From Dryomyza anilis (taxonomy: Eukaryota > Arthropoda > Insecta > Diptera > Dryomyzidae): a stretch of 64,000 nucleotides of DNA. Location: positions 12,675,735 to 12,739,734 of the forward strand of contig OX638135.1 of NCBI GenBank assembly GCA_951804985.1. Reading direction: 5' to 3'. The position numbers and the translations under genes are program-made. Shown here in pieces: positions 53,112 to 63,784 of this stretch. The notes below the pieces were generated by a model that did not search any database, was not told the DNA's origin, and saw nothing but the letters and a program-made list of their open reading frames with translations. Position 1 is the first letter of the stretch. Each line of letters opens with the position of its first letter.

Positions 53112-54893
53112 AGTGTGGTGAATTTGAGTGTGGTGAGTTTTAGTGTGGTGATGTTTTAGTGTGGTGGGTTTAAGTGTGGTGAATTTTAGTGTGGCGATAT
53201 TTGAGTGTAGTGAGTTTTAGTGTGGTGAGTTTTAGTGTGGTGAGTTTTAGTGTGGTAAGTTTTAGTGTGGTGCGTTTTGGTATGGTGAGTTTAAGTGTGG
53301 TGAGTTTTGGTATGGTGAGTTTAAGTGTGGTGAGTATTAGTGTTTTGAATTTTAGTGCGGTGAGTTTTAGTGTGACAACATTAGAGCGTAGTGAGTTTTT
53401 GTGTGGTGAGTTTTAGTGTGGTGAAATTTTAGTGTGGTGGGTTTTAGTGTGGTGAATTTTAGTGTGTTGAATTTTTGTGTGGTGAGTTTAAGTGTGGTGA
53501 GTTTTAGTGTAGTGAGTTGAAGTGTGGTGAGTTTTTGTGTGGTGAGTTTTAATGTGGTGAGTTTTAATGTGGTAAGTTTTAGTGTGGTGAGTTTTGGTGT
53601 GGTGAGTTTTAGTGTGGTGAGTTTTAGTGTGGTGAGTTTAAGTGTGGTGAGTTTTTGTTTGGTGAGTTTTAGTGTGGTGAGTTTTAGTGTGGTGAGTTTT
53701 AGTGTGGTGAAATTTTAGTGTGGTGGGTTTTAGTGTGGTGAATTTTAGTGTGTTGAATTTTTGTGTGGTGAGTTTTAGTGTGGTGAGTTTTTGTGTGGTG
53801 AGTTTTAGTGTGGTGAGTTTTAATGTGGTGAGTTTTAGTGTGGTGAGTTTTGGTGTGGTGAGTTTTAGTGTGTTGAATTTTTGTGTGGTGAGTTTAATTG
53901 TGGTGAGTTTTAGTGTGGTGAGTTTTGGTGTGGTGAGTTTTAGTGTGTTGAATTTTTGTGTGGTGAGTTTAATTGTGGTGAGTTTTAGTGTGGTGAGTTT
54001 TAGTGTGGTGAGTTTAAGTGTGGTGAGTTTTTGTTTGGTGAGTTTTAGTGTGGTGAGTTTTAGTGTGGTGAGTTTTAGTGTGGTGAATTTTAGTGTGGTG
54101 AGTTTTAGTGTGGTGAATTATAGTGTGGAGGGTTTTAGTGTGCTTAATTTAAGGGTGAATTTTAGTGTGGTGAGTTTTGTTTGGTTAGTTTTAGTGTGGT
54201 GAGTTTTAGTTTGGTTAGTTTTAGTGTGGTGAGTTTGTTTTTTTTTTTCTTGCCTTTTTTTGTTTTTCATTTAGTTTGGATTGTGGTTTTATGTGATTGG
54301 TTTTGTTTTTGTATTTTTGCTTTTGTTTTGTGTTGTGCTTTTGCTTTTTTGTTTTTAAATTTTTTTTTGTGTTTGAGTTTTTTGTTTCATGTTCGTAGCT
54401 GGTGAAAGTGCCGAGTTATATCGTGTTTAGTTTGCATGGGAGGTGCCACGCCTCTTTGTCCAATCCCGCCCATATATAGCCTATCATTCCTTCCAGACCA
54501 TACCGCATCTGTGGTAAAAATTTCAAGACAATCGGATCAGCCGTTTAGACGGAGAAGCGGAACAAACGTGATTGCTTTTGTTTTTGTATTTTTGCTTTTG
54601 TTTTGTTTTGTGCTTTTGCTTTTTTGTTTTTAATTTTTTTTTGTATATGAGTTTTTTGTTTCATGTTCGTAGCTGGTGAAAGTGTCGAGTTATATCGTAT
54701 TGAAAGTTTAGGTTGTATGGGAGGTGCCACGCCTCTTTGTCCAATTCCGTCCATATATAGCCTATCATTCCTTCCAGACCATACCGCATCTGTGGTAAAA
54801 ATTTCAAGGAAATCGGATCAGCCGTTTCGACGGAGAAGCGGAACAAACGTACAAACGTACAAACGAATAAACAGATTTATTATATTAATAGGA
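53112..54893 (-). mobile_element. Non-autonomous Helitron A, 3'-truncated inverted copy
   Basis: The 5' end TCCTATTAATATAATAAATC lies at 54,893 reading leftward. Both tandem 5' modules are present (54,400-54,560 and 54,660-54,850) and the minisatellite runs to the GATATA array. The junction GATATAGTGTGGTGAATTTG is abrupt. Near identity to 49,193-50,967 shows recent duplication, not independent insertion. Confidence 0.85.
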
Positions 54894-55239
54894 TAAAGAA
54901 GATTAGGAACAGATAAAATTATTATTTTATTTTACTTTTTTCGAAATTTTTAATAACATCTCGTAAACCTGACGTGATAGGGTATAAGTTTTTTAGGTGA
55001 AATTTCTTCAGGTTTCTCAAGGACTATAAAAAAATTGTCAAATCTATGGTACCAAAAAAAAAGTGGACTTTTGCTGTACTGTGTTATGAACCATAGTGGT
55101 GAACAAATTATGTGAAACTTATGAAAGTTTTTTTTAGTGGAAAAACTTAATAGTTTAAGCATAAAATTGTACATTAAAATGCGTCGCAATGAAAGATTAT
55201 ATATATTTTAAAAAGAAAACTATTTATTTATTTATTTAA
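53112..55239 (-). repeat. Right arm of the giant inverted repeat
   Basis: Reverse complement of 48,846-50,967: partial Helitron A (53,112-54,893), then the flank and a short TTTA run. It ends with the reverse of the (TAAA)n tract; beyond 55,240 the flanks differ. The 3' half of the Helitron, including hairpin and CTAG, is missing from this arm. Confidence 0.9.
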
Positions 55240-55506
55240 TTTGAGACGTGTGCTCAAATCTGTGATTCGTACATAAATAATTAATTTTAAAATATTTTCA
55301 GAATCAAAATGTTTTAAATTGAACAATTGTTAAATAGTAATTTGATTAAACATTTTTAAACACAAGCAAGTATTGAAGTTGAAAGTATTTAATTGAAATA
55401 AACATATAAATAACTGCTCGTTATACTCTCATCCTCTGCTGCATAGATCGCCACGATGATGTAGCAGATTGGTTGGATTGTACTATTCTTGGACGTCCTC
55501 TACATG

Positions 55507-55722
55507 TCAATGAATATCTTGGTAGCTGGGCGTGACCTCTGAAAACATTAAGGCTGAATTATGGAAGGTTCCCAATGAATGTTCTTTCTCCTCCTGAGGT
55601 ATTACTGCTCCAATAGCATAGTTGCTATCCATTTTTAACACAAATTCATCAACTTGACGTTGTTTACTTTGGTCCATTTCCAAAAAATTGTTCGGTTCAA
55701 AAGACATAATTATAGTTTCCAA
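55507..55722 (-). pseudogene. Possible RNase H scrap of an LTR retrotransposon
   Basis: A 71-codon open frame with VLKMDSNYAIGAVIPQEEKE, reminiscent of the DASNYAIGAVLSQ block of gypsy-type RNase H domains. The first catalytic Asp context is altered, and beyond residue ~45 the resemblance fades. No LTR, integrase or gag was seen nearby. Could also be chance. Too short and damaged to be functional. Confidence 0.35.
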
Positions 55723-55724
55723 AG

Positions 55725-55862
55725 ACTAGCTTGGTGCTTCCAAAAACTTCCTAGGTGATTCCAAAGACTTACTTGGTAATCCAAAGACGCTTGGTGATTC
55801 CAAAGACTTGCTTGGTGCTTCCAAAGTCTTGCTTGGTGATTCCAAAGACTTGCTTGGTTACT
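55725..55862. repeat. 21-bp minisatellite GATTCCAAAGACTTGCTTGGT
   Basis: Seven tandem units with small losses (one unit is only 18 bp). It follows directly after the RNase H-like scrap. Any reading frame across it is not conserved. Confidence 0.9.
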
Positions 55863-55888
55863 GCTTATTCATTTGTGAGCCACAAGAG

Positions 55889-55892
<4 letters not shown>

Positions 55893-55949
<57 letters not shown>
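55893..55949. repeat. (TA)n microsatellite
   Basis: About 28 TA units followed by a T run. Confidence 0.95.
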
Positions 55950-55957
<8 letters not shown>

Positions 55958-56179
55958 TTATTTAAAAAAAGGGAGTTATTGAGATAATTCTATTTTAATA
56001 ATATTATGATTCAGTCTTCGACTAACTCTCGTACCAAAGAGTTGTGTCTCTCTGTACACTCTCTCTTGATACACATTCTATTGCTTAATATTTCGCAACG
56101 CGTGTTCATTCAGCGCGTGTTCATGCATCTTCTTATTTTCAATTATTTTACGGCGGTGCCTTTCTTTATTAGGAAAAAG

Positions 56180-56533
56180 TTCTTTGAAAGTGCCATGGCC
56201 CATGGGCAGACACCTTTGAATGTTTTTCAGAATTTACCAACCATAAAAAAGCCTAACCCGAAATTCGTTGTTATATCTTCATTATCGGAAGAAAAACCTC
56301 TTTCCAAACATTTCTGCTTTTCTGTCCAAAAGTCTCTAAACATTATAAATAAAGAAATAGAATCCATCACAGAATTGCGAGATGGAAACCTTTTAATTCT
56401 ATTAAAAGATAAATATATTGCGGAGAAATTTCTGTCGATAAAAGAGCTAATTGGTGTTTGCGCTGTAAAAGTCAAATACCAAGATAACCTTAACCAGAGC
56501 AAAGGTACCGTCTATGCTGCATACCTGAATAAT
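56180..56533 (+). pseudogene. I-like LINE ORF1 fragment
   Basis: The frame (open from 56,006) contains KPNPKFVVISSL, SKHFCFSVQKSLNIINKEI, SITELRDGNLLILLKDK and VKYQDNLNQSKGTVYAAYLN. These match in pattern the first part of ORF1 proteins of I-clade non-LTR retrotransposons, RNA-binding proteins that package the element RNA. The zinc-knuckle region that normally follows is missing because an E-family element begins at 56,534, and the frame runs on into it for 33 codons. Family placement is from memory of such proteins. Confidence 0.65.
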
Positions 56534-57103
56534 ATAACTACAAACATTCAATCGCTGAAGAATTTCCATTCATTTGATACCCATATTTACAAATGGGTAG
56601 GTGTACCGAATTTCGATTTTTTTTTTTTGTGAACCACAAGTCTTTTTGCCGGAAAACATTATTATAATGTATTTGAGCATGATATCAATATATATTTGAC
56701 CAAAAAAGTTTACCTAAGCACGTATACATAAAAATTGATCTTTATATGTACATTTTATATGAGGTATTTGAACATAAGTGGTCGGATCATAGGTCACAAT
56801 GGACCGATCTCGCCAATTTTTTCGCACATACAGCGTAGGTATATTAGTAATCTAAGTTATAAGTTTTATTTATCTAGCTCTTCAATTTTAAAAGTAGTAG
56901 GGATTTCAACAGACAGACAGACAGACGGACAGACAGACAGATGGACAGACAGACGGACAGACGGACATCGCTAAATCGACTCAGGAGGTCATGCTGATCA
57001 AGAATATATGTACTTTTCCATACCGGAGATGCTTCCTTCTGGGTGTTACAAACGGCGTACCAAACTGAATATACCCTTTCACTCTTAGTGTAGGGTATAA
57101 AAA
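56534..57103 (+). mobile_element. GTCY-microsatellite element (family E), 5'-truncated copy
   Basis: It begins inside the family at ATAACTACAAACATTCAATCG and continues through the GACAGACGG tract (56,912-56,968) to TAGTGTAGGGTATAAAAA. It lies between an I-like ORF1 piece and an I-like RT piece. The first ~170 bp of the family, including the hairpin, is absent. Confidence 0.8.
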
Positions 57104-57634
57104 TAGTACCCTAGGCTATAGCCCAACATCATTATTGCCATGTATGAGTAAAATTTCGATAGAATGATGTGGTTTGCATAAAGAAATAGACTTAATAGAC
57201 TACCTCACAATCAAGTTGCCTTTAAAAAAACCGCGGCACCATTACTACATTTTCACGAGTTTATCTCAAACGCTCTATCGAGCAGAAATCATATTTCCAT
57301 AATAGCAATTGATTTTGAGAAAGCGTTTGACAGAATCGGCGTGCACGTTGTTTTAAGGCAATTAATCAAATGGATAGTAGGTCCTTTAATATTTCAGTTC
57401 GTAAAAAATGTCTTATCCTATAGGAAAATCGGAGTTAAAGTAGAAGACGAGATATCTGGCACTCGTCCTCTTTCAAACGGCATTCTACAAGGTTCTCCTA
57501 TCTCAGTGATACTTTTTATAATAGCATTTGATGAAATCAGCTCCATCATAGCTAAACATAAAATTGTGGATCATAACCTTTACGCAGACGATGACGTAAT
57601 ATTTTCAAAAACAAATGATTTAGGCACAGTTTAA
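57104..57634 (+). pseudogene. I-like LINE reverse transcriptase fragment
   Basis: Early frame interrupted by stops and shifts (SLLPCMSK near 57,130; HNQVAFKKT near 57,210), then open from 57,260: SIIAIDFEKAFDRIG (RT motif with catalytic Asp), LSNGILQGSPISVILF, and HNLYADDDVIFSK, where an extra Asp follows the YADD box. The frame ends at 57,634. Thumb and RNase H are missing. Probably the same element as the ORF1 piece at 56,180, with the endonuclease and ORF1 end lost at the E insertion. Confidence 0.78.
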
Positions 57635-57755
57635 AACACTGTTATTCTTATTCTAAATGATATTATAACATAGTCTACAAGATCAGGGCTAGTATTTCAT
57701 TTGAAAACAAAACTGCAATAATATAAGAATAATATATACAATATATACAATTACT

Positions 57756-58058
57756 GTAGCCGCGGTAGCTCAGTGCGTTGGACTGAAAGCTGAAAGGTCC
57801 CCGGTTCAAGCCTGGACTGGGGCTAACAACGTCTTTTCATAGAAATATTTTTCTATACCGCGCTACCTCTCGGCAGTAAATGGCAAACCTACGAGAGTAA
57901 AACATTGCCTATGAAAAGCTCTCACCCGCCGTTCGGATTCGGCAATAAACTGTAGGTCCCACCACTTTGAGTACAAATATAACACGCACAGATCGAAATG
58001 GTGAGAGAGCTCGGCCTAAGTTCTTATAGGACTGTTGTGCCAAACTATTATTATATAT
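57756..58058 (+). mobile_element. tRNA-derived SINE with 12-bp target duplication
   Basis: Same family as 22,065-22,368: box A TAGCTCAGTGCG (57,767), box B GGTTCAAGCC, AGAGAGCTCGGCC near the end and an ATT-type tail. Perfect TATACAATTACT at 57,744-57,755 and 58,059-58,070. Box A has lost the GGTTA of copy 1, which may weaken the internal promoter. Confidence 0.92.
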
Positions 58059-58104
58059 TATACAATTACTTAATTTTGAGTAACTTACTTAAATTTATAT
58101 AGAA

Positions 58105-58686
58105 CTAGCTGGACCCGTGCACGACTCGTGCCAAGATTTTGTGAATGCAAGCATATGGAGTGATTTTATTAATAATTATTATTTATATCTTCCCCGTAAA
58201 ATTCTTCCCCGTAGAAGGCTTTTCCCGGTAGAATTCTCCCCGACAGAATTCTTACCCGTAGAGTTTTTCCCAGTAGAAGGTTTAGTGTGGTTAATATTGG
58301 TGTGGAGAGTTTTGGTGTGGTGAGTTTTAGTGTGGTGAATTTTAGTGTGGTGAATTTTAGAGTGGTGAGCTTTATGTGGTGAGTTTTAGTGTGGTGAATT
58401 TTGGTGTGGTGAGTTTCGCTGTGGTGAATTTTGATGTGGTGAATTTCGGTGTGCTGAGTAACAAATTGTGGTGCTTGATACTCTGGTGTGAAATATCTTG
58501 ATATTACTATAATAACTGTTGACATACACAATCTGGAAAATGTCCACCAAACTCACCGAGATAAAGCCTATACTCTGCCCGGACCCAATTGTGTCAAAAT
58601 TTGGTTCAATTCGGTTCAGCCGTTTAGACGTCTATAAGGAACATACAGACATACATAGATACTTACATTCACAAATATATAGTAGA
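58105..58686 (-). mobile_element. Small non-autonomous Helitron, complete, 582 bp
   Basis: On minus the element begins TCTACTATATATTTGTGAAT, preceded by A, and ends GGCACGAGTCGTGC, ACGGGTCCAGCTAG followed by T. It shares its 3' hairpin with Helitron A and a short form of the 15-bp minisatellite (58,275-58,470), plus the GGGAAGAATTCTAC-type repeat near 58,190-58,275. The 5' 120 bp (CGTCTAAACGGCTGAACCG) is related to but distinct from Helitron A. Confidence 0.9.
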
Positions 58687-59589
58687 TTATGACTTATTAA
58701 TTAATATCAATTGCATATATAAATACTACCAATTTTTAATTTATGAATTACATATTATATATAAGAGAGCTGAAACCCTCATTGCTGGCGCTATAAAAAA
58801 TCCATACTGTATTTTTAATTTATTATTGTACAATAAATATTAAATAAAAAATAAATATATTTTATGATTATTATCAACCTATAGTCACCCTAAAATTAAA
58901 ATTTTTAGTATTTCTACTCTTGCTTATAACCTTTACAAGCCGGTTAAATGGATTCGGTAAGTTGACTATTTCCGAAGTTACAGTAAGTTGAGCTAGCATA
59001 ACTGTGCATTTTTGTGAGTTTTTCATATTTCAACGACTCATATCTCTAAAACCACTGCAGTTAGGAAACTGAAAATTTGCGTTTTTCTTAATTTTAAGTA
59101 ATAAACCATCCATCAAAATTTCATTAATTTCTGAGATTGTCCTGCCAAATTTTTAAAATTTTCAATTGAAGCCCATATGGGTTATTCCACGTCAAATAAT
59201 CGATTTGGGCTTTTCCTGGAGTTCCGGACAGGACAGGAAAATGAATGAATTTAATTGATTATAGTATTTAGATAGGACTGAACATCTGCAAAAAATTATA
59301 GAATTCTATACGGTATATAAAAAGATATAAATAAAATAGTGGCCGTTCCGGACGGGACATAAATGGAAGTAAATATCGAGGTTCTTGTGGATGTTCCAAA
59401 AAGTCAGTGAATTGTGCGTACAAATGATTTTTTCAAATATTTAAAAAAATAGTTGAGATCATGTGCTTTCTTTGTGTATTTACACTTTGTTCATAAATTT
59501 TATAGTTTTTTAATAATAAATCATAGAAAAATTCTTTCGTACAATATATTTTTTGAATTATCTCTAAATATAGCTGAGACAATTTATTA
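58687..59589. other. Spacer, no gene seen
   Basis: AT-rich. 59,170-59,360 carries GTTCCGGACAGGACAGGAAA and GTTCCGGACGGGACATAAA, a possible degenerate repeated word. No reading frame supported. Confidence 0.35.
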
Positions 59590-59599
59590 TATTTTTGCT

Positions 59600-60983
59600 T
59601 TAAATTTCCCAATATTAAAAAAGTCGGAAAAAAACAGACGCAGGGAGATTGTTCCACAAAGTATCATGCGACTGAAGAACGAATTATCTCTGTAATGCGT
59701 GGTGAACCGAGTGGACTACGAAGGGGTGGACTTGGTTCGATGCCCGAGTAGAACGAGAGAATACACGACCTGGTGGAATCAGGCCATGTATTTCCCTCTA
59801 ACACTTACCATTGTAATACCTATAAAACAGGCTTACACACCCTACGGTCGTTCGGTGCTCCAGAGAACCAATAGAGGTTGAAATATTTTCATCCCCCATT
59901 AAATATATTGCACGTTGTTGGATTCGATCTAGGAACTCCAATGAAGAATTTGAAGCCCCTGCCCATATGTGCGAATTGTATTTCTTCTTATGCCGAATAT
60001 AGGTGGTGTAGACAATGCGCAAGTCAGCGGGAGTGAAGTATGTCTTACACCGTTTCAAAAAACAGTGGCACTTGGCAGCTGCTTTCGATACATCAAATAT
60101 GTGATCATTCCAACGGAGGTCACATTGAATTGATGTGCCCAGAACGCCAAGAGCTGCTGACTGAGCAATATCCACATAGTCCATATTGAGGGGAAAGAGG
60201 GATGAATGGATTTTTTTGTAAGATAACAGACAACACTGGGTCTTGCTTGCATTAAAATCAACTCTATTAACAAGACCCCACTCGGATATTGTTTTCAGGT
60301 CATTATTGAGTGTGTCATTCATTGAGCGCCTTTTACTCTCAATCTCCAAAGAGTTTGGACGCTTGTTGAACGAATATGAATGACAAATGTTACTGTCATC
60401 TGCAAATGATTGGATTGGGTTCTGGGTCGATGACAGAAGGTCATTGATAAAAACCAGAAATACGGACGGGGATAGGACGGAAACCTGCGGGACTCCAGAA
60501 TTGATGGAATGTTGTTCTGAAAAAACACCATCCATCGCAACTCGTATTTAACGAGCCTGGAGAAAACTCGATATCCATTGAGTAAAAGAATTACCGACAC
60601 GATATGCAATTAATTTTGATACGAGAACTTCATGCCACACTCGATCAAAAGTCTTGGAAATGTCAAGAGCAACCACCTTACTCTCCCCGAAAAGGTGAAT
60701 ACAATTATTCCACTTTTCGGAGAGGACCGCTCTCAAGTCACCGGTGGGTCTGGTCCTACGGAAACCATATTCATTTCGTTCAAGATAGTTTACAAGTTGG
60801 AAGTTTATTACGCTTTTCATTACCTTGTATAGCGCAAAGCATATTCCATCTGGCCTGGAGGCTTTGTTAATATTGAGATTTGCTAAAGACTTTTAAACTG
60901 CCCGAGTTCGAAAATGTATCTCCGGCATTGCAGAGGAAACAAATTCAACGACGGGGAGTGGTTGATTGCTAACTGGGAGCGTT
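59600..60983 (-). pseudogene. Reverse transcriptase of the jockey/CR1-like LINE, disrupted
   Basis: From the N-terminus: NINKASRPDGI, VMKSVINFQLVNYLER, EYGFRRTRPTGDL, VVALDISKTFDRVWHE, SINSGVPQVSVLSPSVFL, SFADDSNI (near 60,400; FADD as in many insect elements) and SLEHRTTVGCVSLFYRYYNG. Nonsense codons: TAA directly after SFLQAR (60,548-60,550, same frame on both sides) and one before KSLANLNINK near 60,890. Part of the fingers between GI and KVMKSV is deleted. The GVPQGS glycine is replaced by Val. After 59,798 the frame continues only with stops and shifts to FNIGKFKAK near 59,600. Confidence 0.85.
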
Positions 60984-61627
60984 TAATTATTTGCAAATAA
61001 TTCTGCCAAGAGATAAGCTTTATCAACCGGGTCAGTTAAGGTCTGGCCATTCATAACAAGGGTTGGAGTAGACGATGTCGTCTGATTGTTCACCCTTTTA
61101 ACAAATGAACAGAAATTTTTACTACCTCTATGGAAGAGAAGTATCTTTTTGAGCGCGTTTTGTTCGTGTAGAAACTCTACACGCACGAGCACGACATTAC
61201 AGCGATTCCTAGCCTGTATGCGAAGTCTTTCAGTATCAGCATTCTTATTAGAACGCCAATTCTGAAAGGCTTCCTCTTTCGACCTGACTGCAATCCTGCA
61301 AGTCTCATTAAACCAAGAATGGTTTGTAGTTTTAATGCTTATCTTTTTAGAAGGTATGAAGGACCGCATACCCAATAAAATAATATTTTGTACCATTAAG
61401 GCTTTTATGTCTCTATCTGCGAAACACAATTTCCAATTAAAGTTGCGAAAAAAATCATTTGACGCATCCCAATTTGCTTTTTCGTAAAGCCATACAGTCT
61501 CTTTGGGGCTTTAATCGAAGAGACGCGTAAACTAAAATACGAAAACGGAGCGGAAACAATACAGTGGTCGGAATTACCGAAAGGTGCAAGGACTTTTACA
61601 TCATATTTTTCATGATGCGAAGTCAGA
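60983..61627 (-). pseudogene. Linker region of the jockey/CR1-like LINE
   Basis: An open segment at 61,429-60,983 has NHSWFNETCRIAVRSKEEAFQNW and KNFCSFVKRVNNQ, the usual stretch between endonuclease and RT in such elements. Upstream, LTSHHEKYDVKVLAPFGNSD and HCIVSAP (61,622-61,560) supply the endonuclease C-terminal SDH motif. A stop lies between the two parts near 61,510. Confidence 0.75.
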
Positions 61628-62090
61628 ACCAGTTGGGAAGGTTAGATCACATGGGAAATTTTAAATTTTGTGTTATTATGATAGTTAGGATTATCAAAAT
61701 TATAGTCGGTCTAAGCCGACTATAAATACCCTACACATATGTGTGGTTACCATTCCAAGTGGTATATAGGTCACCAGGGTATACAAATCCTGAAAATAAG
61801 GACAAATTTTCATCGCTGAAGAATTTCCATTCATTTGATACCCATATTTACACATGGGTAGGTGTACCGAAATTCGTTTGGATAATTCGCACATACAGAG
61901 TAGGTATATAAGTAATCTAAATTATGAGTTTCATTTATCTAACTCTTCAATTGTTTAAGTAGTAGGGATTTCAACAGACAGATGGACGGATATCGCTAAA
62001 TCGACTCAGGAGGTCATGCTTCCTTCTGGGTGTTACAAACGGCGTACCAAATTGAATATACCCTTTCACTCTTAGTGTAGGGTATAAAAA
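61628..62090 (+). mobile_element. GTCY-microsatellite element (family E), internally deleted
   Basis: The first ~240 bp (ACCAGTTGGGAAGG, hairpin, GGTGTACCGAAATTC) are joined to the GCACATACAGAGTAGG part with ~170 bp missing. The microsatellite is reduced to CAGACAGATGGACGG, and the ATGCTGATCAAG..CGGAGATGC part is also lost. The right end GTGTAGGGTATAAAAA is intact. It sits inside LINE coding sequence; no duplication of LINE sequence is evident. Confidence 0.82.
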
Positions 62091-62463
62091 GGTCTAAGAC
62101 TTTTTGGCTCTGCTCACTGACGTGTGGGATGTACGTCGGTTCCTTCACCAATTGAGTGAATTGATTGCACTCTGCAAACAGCTCAACATAACAACCTACC
62201 TGTTTTGGAAGACCCGAGTGGCTCAACCAAGTGGCGTTGTGCACATTAAAATCGCCGGCAACAACAATTTCAATGCCTGGAAATTGCTCCAATATATTTG
62301 AGATCGAATCAGATAAGGCATCCAGCTTATTACAGGTGGAAATCCTATCTAGATTCGGACTCCTATAAAGAAAGCACAAGTGCATGAAGTGTGTTTGGAT
62401 TTTGAATTTAACCCAAATTGAATTACACACTATGTTGTTGCTGCAGTTGATACACAACGTCAC
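62091..62463 (-). pseudogene. Endonuclease fragment of the jockey/CR1-like LINE
   Basis: HLCFLYRSPNLDR, EIVVAGDFNVHNATW (catalytic Asp and Asn), and FAECNQFTQLVKEPTYIPHV lead to KVLDLF, where the E element interrupts. The N-terminal part with the WN and E residues is missing. Upstream 62,464-62,652 continues open on minus but without recognisable endonuclease motifs. Confidence 0.8.
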
Positions 62464-62654
62464 TCAGATCACCCAGTGGATCCGCATTCTCACTAACCTG
62501 GGTCTCACCTCGATTACCGATTTTTTCGATTTTTGGAACACCGAGATTGGTACCATTCGATTTCCCACGATGTCTGCTACCGATTTCTGCAATAAAATTT
62601 TTTCGGTCTTTTTATCACTTTCCGCCCACTTTTGCGCACCACTTTTGTCCACTC

Positions 62655-62973
62655 ACATTTTTTCAACCACTTCCGACCAACTCCCACATCAAGCAAATGA
62701 ACGGACAGACAAATTAACAAGCGATCAAATGAACAATCGTCTATCGATTAAACGAACGAACGAGCTACTTGGGTAGCTCGAACAACGAATGAGCAATAGA
62801 ACTACTTGAACATACGATCTACTCGAATAGCTCCAACAAACGAACGAACAAACTACCCGGGTATCTCGAAATTTTAATACCCGGGTATTTAAACTACCCG
62901 GGTATTACCCGGGCTTTCGAGCGTCCAGGTAGCCGGGCTTTTCGAAAATACTCGTATGAAATCGAGAACTCTG
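62655..62973. mobile_element. Right end of a hAT-like element with TACCCGGGTA repeats
   Basis: On minus the end reads CAGAGTTCTCGATTTCATAC followed by GCCCGGCTACC and several TACCCGGGTA palindromes (62,862, 62,878, 62,894, 62,906) and related ACT(C/T)G(A/G)(A/G)TAGCTC words at 62,765-62,835. A CAGAG start with repeated palindromes beneath it is typical of hAT ends. The left end was not found. Confidence 0.5.
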
Positions 62974-63053
62974 GTTATAAGTAATCGATCATGTAGTCAA
63001 CAAAAAAGTGGGAAAATAAATTTTGGACATTTCTTTAAGATAACCGTTCTACA

Positions 63054-63293
63054 TTGCATGCAATTATTACAAGTATAGCATGTGTATCCCGAGACACTAC
63101 TGGAAATATTACAATTCGGTTTCGAGAGACCAGTAAACGTGAATCAGGTAAAAAATCAGGATTTATGAATCGTAAAGTTGCGGCGAATGGATTAAAGATC
63201 CAAATAAAAGAGCGAGGGACTGTTGAAACCCGTATAGAACAACATGATACAATTTGTTCAAAAGGATGTAAACCTCCAAACTGCCTGAGCTAG
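63054..63293 (+). CDS. Possible exon of an unknown, non-transposon protein
   Basis: A 79-codon open frame with balanced base composition and no repeat partner in the window. It includes RDTTGNITIRFRETSKRES, KKSGFMNRKVAANGLKIQI and RIEQHDTICSKGCKPPNCLS, ending TAG. The spacing of Cys residues (C-x3-C-x4-C at the end) and the basic centre look protein-like. A TATAG before CATGTG at 63,075 could serve as a splice acceptor, so the ATG at 63,054 is only the longest option. I do not recognise the family. It could be a retained exon or a decayed gene. Confidence 0.4.
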   Translation: MHAIITSIACVSRDTTGNITIRFRETSKRESGKKSGFMNRKVAANGLKIQIKERGTVETRIEQHDTICSKGCKPPNCLS

Positions 63294-63784
63294 GTCCAGA
63301 TTTATTATTTTTGGCTAATATAAAATCAATTCTTCGAAAATTATTGTATTTTGTTAAACTGAAACATTTTAGAAGAAATGGTGTCCAATGGCTGATGGTG
63401 GGCTGGAAGACTAAAATACGGAAATTCGTCCTAACTCATTTAAAAATATAATTATTTAAATATTTTTAAAAACTTTGGATTATCGTACTTGATTTGTGAT
63501 ATATTTTTTTCCGTGTTATAACAGTTATAACTTTTTAAGTTATAAATAAAAAAAAAGTAAAAAATAATTTCTTTTACACCCTTTATTTTGTAGCTGAGAT
63601 CTCTTTGTGTATGGATATAAAAACGTTTTTCCAATATCAATTCATTTAAAGGTTTTATTCCCTTTTGAAATGTTACTATGAGATATTTTAAAAATCGACT
63701 CAAATTTATTTAAATGCAAATAATATCTGTAAACGAATTAATATCCTACAACCATTTTCATATTTATACTCAATATGTCTCAAC
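63294..63784. other. AT-rich spacer, no gene seen
   Basis: No repeat relationship or supported reading frame. Confidence 0.4.

Larger units (their letters stand above)
59590..62463 (-). mobile_element. Jockey/CR1-like LINE, decayed, split by an E element
   Basis: Endonuclease (62,463-62,091), linker (61,627-60,983) and RT (60,983-59,600) follow in order on minus. Protein similarity is continuous across the E-family insertion: KVLDLF before it is followed by LTSHHEKYDVK after it. The 5' end is truncated at about 62,470. RT motifs lie closer together than in intact elements, so internal sequence is also lost. Placement in the jockey/CR1 branch rests on the SLEHRR..GCVSLFYRY-type C-terminus, seen in many insect elements. 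Confidence 0.82.

Noticed and set aside
49875..54202. 160-codon frames of (VVSFS)n type at 49,875-50,357 and 53,720-54,202, and 51,147-51,626
   Set aside because: Products of the 15-bp minisatellite; no start context, no domain, both strands equally open.
56227..56502. Minus-strand 91-codon frame at 56,227-56,502
   Set aside because: It is antisense to the I-like ORF1 fragment, which has recognisable motifs.
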